Assembly (NCBI RefSeq): GCF_017310645.1
Contig: NZ_JAFLRH010000034.1
Span: forward strand, 1 to 64,000
DNA: 64,000 nucleotides
Reading direction: 5' to 3'
Source of the DNA: Paradesulfitobacterium ferrireducens
GTDB lineage: Bacteria > Bacillota > Desulfitobacteriia > Desulfitobacteriales > Desulfitobacteriaceae
Part shown: positions 1 to 7,000 of the stretch, piece by piece
Layout of the letters: every line of letters starts with the position of its first letter
How positions within the stretch are numbered: the stretch's first letter is position 1
Notes under the pieces: model-generated
What the model saw: only the letters and a program-made list of their open reading frames with translations
Databases searched by the model: none
Told to the model about the DNA's origin: nothing
Program-made: the position numbers and the translations under genes

Positions 1-171
1 GCATTAAAACAGATAACAAAATCTTTGGAAAATACGTTGTAGTGACAAAAATATTATTGATGTATGCCTCAAAGCCTTGCTACGACTGGTACTGGAAATT
101 TTTTACGCCAAACTTGGGTTAATATATTACGCATTTTCTTCTTGATATCAAAGGGGGAGGGAAATTTTGGA

Positions 172-927
172 TTGGGTAATCAGGATGAGGTTCGGAAGAA
201 TTTTGGACAAAGAGCTTCAGAATACAGATTAAGTTCTACTCACGGCAATCGAACAGATCTGAAAAGGATGATCGGTCTTATTAATCCTTTTTCAGATGCG
301 ACTGCCTTAGATGTTGCCACAGGTGGGGGGCATACCGCTATCGCATTGGCCAAACACGTCAAACAGGTGGTCACGATTGATATTACTCCGGAAATGTTGG
401 CAGAGGCGGAAAAGGCAGCAAGTCTGGAAGGTATCAAGAATATTACGTTTAGAGCGGAAGATGTACACAACTTAAATATTCCGGATTCCCAGTTTGACAT
501 TGTTGCATCCAGATTTGCAGCGCATCATTTTTCCGATATCAAACAAGCCCTTCGGGAAATGGGCAGGGTCTTGAAGCCTGGCGGGAAATTATATATTCTT
601 GATTGTTCGGTTTGCGATGGGGAGGAGCCGGAAAGAGAAATGAACCGGATTGAGTTATTAAGAGACAGTTCACACCGGTGTTCCTACTCCTCGCGTTTAT
701 GGCATCAGTTATTAAATGAATTACCCTTAACCGTTAATCATACTTCTCTGTTAAAGGAACGGTATGAGCTGCCACAGTGGTTCGACAGGATGGGGACGAA
801 CCAAAATAATCGGGAAGAAATCTTTCGCATACTTAATGGATTATCTCAAGATTCTAAAATCCTTTATCCTTTCGGGGAAGATTACATAACAACTTACCGG
901 TTTGAGCTTTTAGCAACTAAAATTTAA
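172..927 (+). CDS. class I SAM-dependent methyltransferase (UbiE-like)
   Basis: Predicted cytosolic S-adenosylmethionine-dependent methyltransferase with a UbiE/COQ5-like Rossmann fold; the substrate is unknown. The SAM-binding motif I reads LDVATGGGHTA, the acidic end of strand 2 is TIDITPEM, motif II is FRAEDVHNL and the post-motif segment is GRVLKPGGKLYILD, all in the usual order and spacing. The frame is open from position 64, but the TTG at 172 is preferred. It follows an AGGGGGAGGG ribosome site at 152-161 and gives the usual N-terminus (GNQDEVRKNFGQRASEY), about 251 residues. It stands alone in the accessory region. The family is confident, the start moderately so. Confidence 0.8.
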   Translation: MGNQDEVRKNFGQRASEYRLSSTHGNRTDLKRMIGLINPFSDATALDVATGGGHTAIALAKHVKQVVTIDITPEMLAEAEKAASLEGIKNITFRAEDVHNLNIPDSQFDIVASRFAAHHFSDIKQALREMGRVLKPGGKLYILDCSVCDGEEPEREMNRIELLRDSSHRCSYSSRLWHQLLNELPLTVNHTSLLKERYELPQWFDRMGTNQNNREEIFRILNGLSQDSKILYPFGEDYITTYRFELLATKI

Positions 928-929
928 GT

Positions 930-997
930 CATGGTTTATCGCATCAAATAAGACTGAACGCAGGGAATCAACAAAGCGTGACCGATAAGCTAAATCT
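930..997 (-). pseudogene. 3' remnant of a second poly-gamma-glutamate-hydrolase-like gene
   Basis: Read on the minus strand, this segment encodes GDLAYRSRFVDSLRSVLFD. That closely parallels the C-terminus of the intact gene at 2091-2681 (GDETYRSRFINALRLVFFD). Similarity stops abruptly at about 997, where an integrase-like fragment begins. It therefore looks like the truncated tail of a duplicated paralogue left after a rearrangement. There is no start or upstream coding sequence. The assignment rests on reading both copies by eye. Confidence 0.55.
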
Positions 998-1121
998 CCA
1001 TTTCGTCAGGGGAGATTTCGTCAGCCGGATTGTCAAAATATTTCTCCAGGAGCCGTAAATGGTTGAGATAATGTTGCAGGGTTTGAGGAGATAAACCGCG
1101 AAGTTTCATTTCGAACCTCAT
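990..1121 (-). pseudogene. tyrosine recombinase/integrase N-terminal fragment
   Basis: A 43-codon frame beginning MRFEMKLRGLSPQTLQHYL and continuing NHLRLLEKYFDNPADEISPDE. This resembles the N-terminal SAM-like core-binding domain of phage/XerD-type tyrosine recombinases: a 'GLSPQT...Y..HL..L..YF' helix pattern followed by 'EISPDE'. A stop at 990-992 ends it long before any catalytic domain. It abuts, and slightly overlaps, the duplicated hydrolase tail at 930-997. It is interpreted as a relic of a mobile element; without a search the family call is tentative. Confidence 0.5.
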
Positions 1122-1196
1122 TTTTGGCTGAAAGAATGGGGTAACAATTGTAGACTACTTGAAACGTTTGCGAAATTGTTTTCTGGAGGTAGCGAT

Positions 1197-1487
1197 TTGG
1201 AAAGTAATAATCGCAATCATTCAAAAGCCTTTATTATAAGAGTTTCAACTGCTGCGTTAGTTCTAGGATTAATATTGGGTGGATTTGCTGGTTTTTGCAT
1301 AGGCTTTGTCGTATTATTTTTGCTCTTTGCTGATGGAACATCTTTTTATTTTCTTTTAAAAAGATATTTTCATGAACCTGAAACAGTAGTGTTGTTAGTG
1401 ACAACAGTTTCTTTTGCATTAACGGTTGGAATCATAGCATTGATTAATTCTCTGCAAAGATTAAAATTTGATAGAAAACGTGTTTAA
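1197..1487 (+). CDS. small two-helix membrane protein of unknown function
   Basis: A protein of about 96 residues that I do not recognise. A polar N-terminus (ESNNRNHSKAF) precedes a first hydrophobic helix (about residues 16-45, with glycine-rich LGLILGGFAGFCIGF). A short charged loop (LLKRYFHEPE) leads to a second helix (about 60-80), and the tail is basic (RLKFDRKRV). TTG 1197 is chosen because GGAGGT lies six bases upstream at 1185-1190; an upstream TTG at 1176 has no ribosome site. It could be a membrane accessory or toxin-like peptide, but nothing in the sequence decides this. Confidence 0.55.
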   Translation: MESNNRNHSKAFIIRVSTAALVLGLILGGFAGFCIGFVVLFLLFADGTSFYFLLKRYFHEPETVVLLVTTVSFALTVGIIALINSLQRLKFDRKRV

Positions 1488-1544
1488 CAAATGGTAATTT
1501 GATTTTTTTAATTGGTATTTAACTAAAACAGGAGTGTATTAGTT

Positions 1545-1880
1545 ATGGTTAATGAAAAAATTAAAAAACCATCGCCGTCAATCGATGAATGGCTCAAAGA
1601 AGCAAAAACTGACCCGGCGGCTTTACAGGAAGGGATGTTTTTAGTTCATAACGGGGTTGTGCGCCAAACTCCCAAAACCAAGGTACGCCAAGGAATTGAT
1701 GACGGTTCGATGGTAAAGGGAATGGAATTTGCTTATGATGCATCAAAGGTTGATGCGGCTGGCGACGATATAATGTATGTGCTGATAGGCGGGGACATCA
1801 GACCACATGTGGTTGATGCTCTGCAATTCCTGGTTGGAAAGATTAAAAGCGAATGTGTTACCGAAATTGAACAAAAATAG
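1545..1880 (+). pseudogene. MoaE-like protein with an internal in-frame deletion
   Basis: Resembles the molybdopterin synthase large-subunit (MoaE) family. The N-terminal block GMFLVHNGVVRQTPKTKVR and MEFAYDASKVDAA correspond to the first half of that fold. GDDIMYVLIGGDIRPHVVDA to the end corresponds to the C-terminal half (the 'GD.I.YV' strand and following helix). About 25 residues normally separate YD..K.. from GD.I, but here DAA is followed directly by GDDI. The frame is kept, so a 111-residue protein could be made, but it lacks a core helix-strand unit and is probably inactive. AACAGGAGTG upstream is a good ribosome site. The family call is by recollection of similar proteins and should be verified. 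Confidence 0.55.
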
Positions 1881-2017
1881 ATATTTACTTTTAGGTTGCC
1901 GATTGTGACATCGGTTAAGTGAACTTGGGTGGTGATTTATAAGAATGACGGGAACTAATAGTTATCGAATTCTTTAGGGAATAATGCTTGTTTTCGGTGG
2001 ATTGAACTGGCAACCTT

Positions 2018-2137
2018 TTGAGGAAAAGAATTATTCTTCTAGCAATATTTTTGGCTGTATTTAGTTCATCATGCGGCAATAAGGCATTGCTTACAAACTT
2101 CCTAATTCATCAAAGAAAACTAAACGCAAAGCATTAA
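2018..2137 (+). pseudogene. truncated lipoprotein signal-peptide fragment
   Basis: A 39-codon frame from TTG: basic start RKR, hydrophobic core IILLAIFLAVF, then a lipobox-like SSSC followed by GNKALL. It runs into the convergent 3' end of the hydrolase gene at 2091 and stops. This is the layout expected of a lipoprotein gene cut off just after its signal peptide by a rearrangement. The ribosome site is weak, so chance is possible. Confidence 0.3.
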
Positions 2138-2681
2138 TAAAGCGCGAACGATAAGTTTCATCCCCAAATAAGTGCTTTCTCAATGCATAGGTGATTTCAA
2201 GCTGAACTCCCTTTTTCTTTATTCCCCGGTTGCAGATATTATTTGGATGTTTTCCGCTGTATTTAGCTTCACTTTTTCTGATTGCGAATCCGGCCTCAGT
2301 TAAAGCTGATTCAATTTTTTTGCAAAGCTCTAAATCTAATCCCCCGACCATAACGAACTCATCAACGGAATTGAGCAAGCCGTGGACAGTCAAAACCAGG
2401 TCCGCCTGGTTGAGTGCTTTTAGAGCCAGAGGTTCATCAAAATGATGACTTGTAATATGAAGGTCTTTAACATGATGATTTCTAATGCCCTCGAAAAGAT
2501 ATAATGAAAAATCCTCTCCGGCAATCCACTCGGAAATTTCAGACGTAAAGGGTTCAATCACCCCTCCATGCGGGGCCATGATTAAAACAGGGTATTTACC
2601 GGGAAAATAAGCTATTCTGTAATCACGACCCTCTTCTTCGGAGGCTTCCAACTCGCTAAAGTTAAGATAACGGTCTGTCAT
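2091..2681 (-). CDS. poly-gamma-glutamate hydrolase family protein (DUF867-like)
   Basis: Predicted zinc-dependent hydrolase of the phage/Bacillus poly-gamma-glutamate hydrolase type (PghP/YmaC-like). Visible family blocks are APHGGVIEPFTSEI (first His/Glu metal ligands), LHITSHHFDEP, TVHG and NICNRGIKKKGVQLE, in the canonical order. The length of about 196 residues is normal. The ATG at 2681 is chosen because AAGGAG stands seven bases upstream, while the ATG two codons earlier is too close to it. No secretion signal is seen. A broken second copy of its 3' end lies at 930-997. Its role could be degradation of gamma-glutamyl polymers; the substrate is inferred only from the family. Confidence 0.75.
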   Translation of the reverse strand: MTDRYLNFSELEASEEEGRDYRIAYFPGKYPVLIMAPHGGVIEPFTSEISEWIAGEDFSLYLFEGIRNHHVKDLHITSHHFDEPLALKALNQADLVLTVHGLLNSVDEFVMVGGLDLELCKKIESALTEAGFAIRKSEAKYSGKHPNNICNRGIKKKGVQLEITYALRKHLFGDETYRSRFINALRLVFFDELGSL

Positions 2682-2793
2682 ATGCATGCTCCTTAGATAT
2701 CGGCTGACTGCATTCTTATTGATTTTAACATGGATTTAATTCGTAAGAGAAGGGAACTATAAAGTTTTAGAACCAGAGCAAAGGATTAAGATC

Positions 2794-3210
2794 ATGAAAA
2801 AAGCGACAGCGGCAACCATAAAAGAAGTAACAGCAGCAATCATCCTAAAGGATAACCGTCTTCTGATAGCCCAACGGGCACCTGGGGACAAATTAGCAGG
2901 CAAATGGGAGTTCCCGGGCGGTAAAATCGAACCCGGGGAGACCCCGCAAGAGTGCTTGAAACGGGAGCTGAGAGAAGAATTAGATGTCGACGTCGAAGTG
3001 ATGGATTTTTTTGGTCAAAGCATCTATGACTATACCAGCGGAACCATCAAATTGATGGCTTATCGGTGTCAATGGGTTTCCGGTGATATAACTTTGAAAG
3101 CGCACAGTGATATGGCATGGGTTAATCGCAATGAGTTGGATTTATACGAGTTTGCCCCGGCGGATATTCCATTGGTAGGGAAGTTGAAGAGTTTTCCGGC
3201 GTTTTTATAG
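2794..3210 (+). CDS. Nudix hydrolase, MutT-like (8-oxo-dGTP diphosphatase type)
   Basis: Cytosolic Nudix pyrophosphohydrolase, probably cleaning oxidised dNTPs or a related nucleotide. The complete Nudix box is present: GGKIEPGETPQECLKRELRE followed by ELDVDV, matching G-x5-E-x7-REUxEExGU except that the final Gly-hydrophobic pair is replaced by LDV. The flanking IAQRAPGDKLAGKWEFPGG and MAYRCQWVSGDI are typical of short MutT/NudG proteins, as is the length of 138 residues. AAAGGA precedes the ATG. It is a single-gene unit next to degraded DNA. Confidence 0.85.
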   Translation: MKKATAATIKEVTAAIILKDNRLLIAQRAPGDKLAGKWEFPGGKIEPGETPQECLKRELREELDVDVEVMDFFGQSIYDYTSGTIKLMAYRCQWVSGDITLKAHSDMAWVNRNELDLYEFAPADIPLVGKLKSFPAFL

Positions 3211-3229
3211 TCATCAGTCGGTAAGCCTG

Positions 3230-3600
3230 GCGTAACGCCAAACAGCCGTTGAAATAGGCGAACTTGTTCCCATCACATGTATCAGGGTTATTTTGAGAGA
3301 GATTCTCGCAAAAATAAAATACGCTCTGTTTATTTTATGAAAAGGTATATTGAAGAACGAAGGGAAAGTAACTGCAGCCATTGCAAATTTTTGCCCTCAG
3401 CCAGGAAGAGGCGGAGTTCCAATGCACCCAGGCTTTCTCCTGCTGCGAGTTGGTCGATGAGGCCCACCGACTGGCGTTGATTCGGTGCATATTTTTCTGC
3501 TGCCTTTCATTAAGCCTGCTATGGTTCAGCCTCATTTTGCCGATCAGAGTACGGAGCCCTATGAGGATGCCGCCAAGGCGGTTGTTCAAAAATATGGAGA
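3230..3600. other. non-coding or degraded segment
   Basis: No intact gene is seen. One plus-strand frame ending at about 3606 reads FIKPAMVQPHFADQSTEPYE then DAAKAVVQKYGDY and looks like the tail of a lost gene, but it has no start and I do not recognise it. The stretch leads directly into the broken pRiA4b-type gene. Confidence 0.4.
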
Positions 3601-4093
3601 TTACTAAGAAATGGCAACTACCCATTATCATCGTTTTTCAATGGCAGGACCATCACTTGCACGAATTTACCGTCTATAGCGGGAATAATCCTTTGGCGAG
3701 ACTTTATTGCAGCCCGGAAGGCGATGACAATGGAGATGAAGTTCTCTTGATTCCTGAGACGGAAAAGCGTTTGACCGATTATATTCCGCAATCCTCCCGC
3801 ATTATTTATGCCTATGATTTCGGCACTGGGAACACGAGATCATTGCGGAAAAAATGATTGATGCTTACGTTAAGAACTATCCCGAATGCCTTGAAGGGCT
3901 GGGCAATACGCCGCCGGAAGATGTCGGCGGGGAAGACGGGTATGATGAATTTCTGCAAGCAATATCCGACCCCTACCATCCGGAATACCAGGATATGCTC
4001 AGCTGGGGCAGGATGCAGCGCTATGAAAATTTCAACCTTGAATTCGTGAACAGACGGCTGAAAACAGTGCTGCGAGGGGTATGGGAGCGCTAA
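3601..4093 (+). pseudogene. plasmid pRiA4b ORF-3-like protein, frameshifted
   Basis: Two overlapping frames together give the C-terminal part of the pRiA4_ORF3 family. The first supplies WQDHHLHEFTVYSG through IIYAYDFG. The second supplies WEHEIIAEKMIDAY, CLEGLGNTPPEDVGGEDGYD and EFLQAISDPYHPEY. The family hallmark is a continuous YDFGDxWEH, but here the frame changes exactly between YDFG and WEH at about 3825, so one or a few bases are missing. The N-terminal third is absent or unrecognisable. It is non-functional as it stands. The family often travels with plasmids and IS elements. Confidence 0.7.
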
Positions 4094-4131
4094 AGAGCCA
4101 CGGGAAAAGGAGCTGGAGATGGGTGACATAG

Positions 4132-4500
4132 ATGTGCAAAATGTTATTATCGATTAAGCCGGAGCATGTCGAAAACATATTCAATGGCAGTAAACAATTT
4201 GAGTACCGGAAAATTAAGTGTAAGCCTGACGTAGATAAGATTGTCATTTATTCAACCTCGCCGGTCATGCGTGTAGTTGGCGAAGTGGAAGTACTTGGAG
4301 TAATCGAAGATATCCCTGATAAGGTTTGGGATATAACGGCTGAATATTCAGGAATCACGAAAAGGTTTTATGATCAATATTTTGGGCATAAGCAAAAAGC
4401 TATCGCATACAGGTTAGGTAAGGTAAATAAATACCGGGAACCCTTAAAACTTTCGGATTTGGGGATCAGCTTTGCACCGCAGTCGTTTGTATATATTTGA
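4132..4500 (+). CDS. ASCH/PUA-like domain protein
   Basis: A 122-residue protein, or 119 from the second methionine at 4141. It has an ASCH-type PUA-like fold: MLLSIKPEHVENIFNGSKQF followed by EYRK (the conserved 'SIKP.y...I..G.K..E.RK' opening), then VDKIVIYSTSPVMRVVGEVE and a C-terminal strand. ASCH proteins are predicted to bind RNA or modified nucleosides; some act as regulators or amidohydrolases. No helix-turn-helix or other domain is attached. A GGAG lies 13 bases upstream. Its neighbours are pseudogenes, so context gives no role. Confidence 0.7.
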   Translation: MCKMLLSIKPEHVENIFNGSKQFEYRKIKCKPDVDKIVIYSTSPVMRVVGEVEVLGVIEDIPDKVWDITAEYSGITKRFYDQYFGHKQKAIAYRLGKVNKYREPLKLSDLGISFAPQSFVYI

Positions 4501-4545
4501 TAATTTGTTTGTTATAACCGCCTAATTTAGTATAGGAGCTAACCC

Positions 4546-4623
4546 TTGAAATTCCTACACATCGCCGACCTGCACATTGGTAAGCGCGTAAACGAATTCA
4601 GTATGCAGGAAGACCAAAGTTAA
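4546..4623 (+). pseudogene. sbcD: sbcD 5' fragment (exonuclease SbcCD, nuclease subunit)
   Basis: A TTG start with TAGGAG upstream opens a frame reading KFLHIADLHIGKRVNEFSM then QEDQS and stop. That is the N-terminus of SbcD, the Mre11-like Mn-dependent nuclease, including the first metal motif D-x-H (ADLHIG). The gene is cut after 25 codons and runs into a terminator hairpin. The remaining several hundred residues and sbcC are not in the window. Clear truncated relic. Confidence 0.7.
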
Positions 4624-4672
4624 GCAATTAACGTGTAACCAAAAACTCTTTTAGCCCCTGCACCCGGCCCAG

Positions 4673-4720
4673 GCCTGTCCCGGATTCGAATGCGCCTTCG
4701 AATCCGGGACAGGCATTTTT
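4673..4720 (+). terminator. perfect 18-bp inverted repeat with T tract
   Basis: Left arm 4673-4690 (GCCTGTCCCGGATTCGAA), six-base loop, right arm 4697-4714, then five T at 4716-4720. This is an unusually strong intrinsic terminator. The fragment of sbcD ends 50 bases upstream. Confidence 0.8.
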
Positions 4721-4791
4721 ATATAAGGTTTAGCACACTCGTGAGCCTGGCCACATATTCTGTGAATAAAGTAACAGAAAGGACAGGTAGT

Positions 4792-5298
4792 ATGAATGAA
4801 TTGATCACAGATCGCACGCCGCCCGTCATCGCGGCTGAAATAAACACGATTAAAGATCAGACCGGGAAAATTCTACTTGCCGGCGCTATTGAGATCTGCC
4901 GGCGCCTGAGGGAGGCCAAGGAGCTGTTTCCGTATGGGGAATGGGGCAAGTGGCTGGAGGAGTCGGTCAGCTATTCCCAGAAAACGGCCGAAAAACGGAT
5001 GCGTATCTTCGATGCCTACGGGACTGGGCAGCCCGCCTCACTCGACGCCGGTGCGCAGGCGCAGGCGCTGCGGAATTTGAATTATACCCAGGCTTTTATC
5101 CTTTTAGGAGTTCCGGAGGAAGAGCGGGCTCAGTTCCTTGCGGAGATTAATGTTGAAAGCATGTCGACCCGTGAGTTGCAAAAGGCGGTTAAGGATCGGA
5201 ACCAGGCCGTTAAGGAACGGGACCAGGCCCTTCAGGAACAAGCGGATCTCCAGAAGGCCCTGGATGACCAAGTGCCAAATAACCCTGCTGACCACTGA
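4792..5298 (+). CDS. DUF3102-type protein, C-terminally frameshifted
   Basis: About 168 residues from ATG 4792, which follows AAAGGACAGG. The central block ILLAGAIEICRRLREAKEL, FPYGEWGKWLEESVSYSQ and KTAEKRMRIFDAYG is the DUF3102 signature seen in proteins of mobile elements and plasmids of Clostridia. The function is unknown; a DNA-related role is often supposed. The C-terminus is a coiled coil with near-repeats (DRNQAVKERDQALQEQADLQ). It ends in NNPADH, but the other frame continues the same coiled-coil character as TTERDNLDLSMYEKLG up to 5377. A frameshift at about 5270 has therefore probably shortened it. Near-identical 19-mers flank the gene (4752-4770 and 5419-5437). Confidence 0.6.
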   Translation: MNELITDRTPPVIAAEINTIKDQTGKILLAGAIEICRRLREAKELFPYGEWGKWLEESVSYSQKTAEKRMRIFDAYGTGQPASLDAGAQAQALRNLNYTQAFILLGVPEEERAQFLAEINVESMSTRELQKAVKDRNQAVKERDQALQEQADLQKALDDQVPNNPADH

Positions 5299-5411
5299 GC
5301 GCGACAACCTGGACTTGAGCATGTATGAAAAACTTGGAGTCACTGGAAGGAAAAGCGAGGAGTTGTGGCGAAAATAATAAGTTGTGGCCAAAATAATATA
5401 GGTAAAGTGTC

Positions 5412-5436
5412 TTATTCACAGATATTTTGTGAATAA
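5412..5436. promoter_or_regulatory. dyad TTATTCACA-N7-TGTGAATAA
   Basis: Nine-base arms at 5412-5420 and 5428-5436 form a near-perfect palindrome of TTCACA/TGTGAA type about 70 bp upstream of the aminotransferase gene. The right arm and loop resemble 4752-4770 upstream of the DUF3102 gene. It could bind a CRP/FNR-like regulator; this is an inference from symmetry only. Confidence 0.4.
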
Positions 5437-5506
5437 ATAAAGATGATGAATTTGGCTGGCAAGCCTTGGCTAAGCGGGAAAAGTTTTAATAGAAAGGTTG
5501 ATCATC

Positions 5507-6691
5507 GTGATATCAAAACAAATGCAAAAGCAGGTCGAAGGAAGTTCCCTGATTCGGGCCATGTTTGAGGAAGGTAAAAAATTAGCGGCTATTTACGGAG
5601 CGGAAAATGTATATGACTTTAGCCTGGGAAATCCAAGTGTGGAACCTCCGGAAGAAGTAAAAGACGCCATCATCGAGATTCTCAATACGGAAGGTGCCAT
5701 GGGTATTCACGGGTATATGAACAATTCGGGGTATGAAGATGTAAGAAAGACGATTGCAGACTCGATCAACGAAAAATTCGGGACTTCTTTTACCGACAAG
5801 AACATTATCATGACCGTGGGCGCAGCCGGCGGCTTAAACGTTCTTTTTAAAACTCTGCTTAACCCGGGGGATGAGGTAATGACCTTCGCTCCCTTTTTCG
5901 GAGAATACAGAGGGTATGTCTCCAACTATCTGGGCGAATTGGTGGTCGTTTCTCCTAACACCGTTGATTTCCAGCCTAATTTGGATGAATTTAAAACCAA
6001 GATTACCCCAAAAACCAAAGCGGTGATTATCAATTCCCCCAACAATCCAACAGGTGTCATTTATTCGGAAGAAACTATCATTAAACTCTCCGAAATTCTG
6101 AGGGAAAAGCAAAAGGAATTCGGGACCGACATCTATCTGATTTCGGATGAGCCGTACCGGGAGCTTGTTTATGACAATGCGGAGGTGCCTTATCTGACCA
6201 AGTATTATGCTAATACCATTGTCGGCTATTCCTTCAGCAAATCCCTATCCCTGCCCGGAGAAAGAATAGGCTACTTAGTGGTTCCGGATGAGGCGGCTGA
6301 TTTTGAAAATCTGATTCTCGCAGCCAATATCGCGACTCGAATTCTGGGTTATGTCAATGCCCCTTCGTTATTTCAACGGGTTGTGGCTAAGTGCTTAACT
6401 GCTAAGGTGGATATCGAGACCTATAACCGGAACCGGGAACTCCTGTATAATGGGCTCACATCTTACGGTTATCAGTGTGTCAAGCCCGAAGGAGCCTTCT
6501 ACATGTTTGTAAAGGCGCCGATCGCGGATGATGTGAAATTCTGCGACCAAGCGAAAGAGAAAAACATTTTGATTGTACCGGGTTCCGCTTTTGGCTGCCC
6601 CGGTTATGTCCGGATCGCCTATTGTGTGGCCCATAAGACCATTCAAGGCGCCTTGCCGGGCTTTAAGGCCTTGATTGAAGCAAGCAAATAA
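5507..6691 (+). CDS. PLP-dependent class I/II aminotransferase
   Basis: Fold-type I aminotransferase of the aspartate/aromatic aminotransferase group, about 394 residues. It shows DFSLGNPSVEPPEEVK near the start, the cofactor-contact turn TVGAAGGLN, INSPNNPTGVIYSEE, the pyridoxal-binding DEPYRELVYD, and Schiff-base Lys at about residue 245 in YSFSKSLSLPGERIGY. The GTG at 5507 is chosen, with AGAAAGG nine bases upstream; the TTG at 5498 is too close to that site. The specific substrate cannot be told. It is a single gene followed by its own terminator. Confidence 0.85.
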   Translation: MISKQMQKQVEGSSLIRAMFEEGKKLAAIYGAENVYDFSLGNPSVEPPEEVKDAIIEILNTEGAMGIHGYMNNSGYEDVRKTIADSINEKFGTSFTDKNIIMTVGAAGGLNVLFKTLLNPGDEVMTFAPFFGEYRGYVSNYLGELVVVSPNTVDFQPNLDEFKTKITPKTKAVIINSPNNPTGVIYSEETIIKLSEILREKQKEFGTDIYLISDEPYRELVYDNAEVPYLTKYYANTIVGYSFSKSLSLPGERIGYLVVPDEAADFENLILAANIATRILGYVNAPSLFQRVVAKCLTAKVDIETYNRNRELLYNGLTSYGYQCVKPEGAFYMFVKAPIADDVKFCDQAKEKNILIVPGSAFGCPGYVRIAYCVAHKTIQGALPGFKALIEASK

Positions 6692-6728
6692 ACTTTGGAC
6701 TTGTATAATAACCAGGTTGCACGGAAAA

Positions 6729-6769
6729 ATAACCACGGTACATTTAACGTACTGTGGTTATAGCTTTTT
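6729..6769 (+). terminator. intrinsic terminator of the aminotransferase gene
   Basis: Arms ATAACCACGGTAC (6729-6741) and GTACTGTGGTTAT (6749-6761, one G-U), followed by a T run at 6765-6769. Confidence 0.85.
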
Positions 6770-7000
6770 CGGGGGTTAATGAGCTTAAATCAGGCGGGTG
6801 TGGTTTTCATGAAGCAAAAACGTGCTCCGGTGTTGGCCGGAATTATGCTGGCTCCGGGGTGGAGGTGCTGAATTTCTACTGACCTCCAACTTATTGATTG
6901 AGCGTTAAGTCAATTAAAGAGCAAATTTAATATACAGTCTATCCGTTCGAAATCAAATTTTCTATCTTTTTTATCAACTGGATTCTTTTTTGCAATATTA
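6770..7000. other. intergenic segment without recognisable features
   Basis: About 230 bases between the aminotransferase terminator and the convergent reductase gene. I see no coding frame with family character and no clear hairpin. Confidence 0.5.

Noticed and set aside
3335-3631. Minus-strand 98-codon frame
   Set aside because: No ribosome site or family features, and it lies opposite degraded plus-strand coding sequence.
3812-4129. Minus-strand frame opposite the pRiA4b-like remnant
   Set aside because: The plus-strand frames carry recognisable family motifs; the minus frame has none.
4680-4705. tRNA T-arm-like GGATTCGAAT sequence
   Set aside because: No acceptor, D or anticodon arms surround it; the sequence is one arm of an inverted-repeat terminator.
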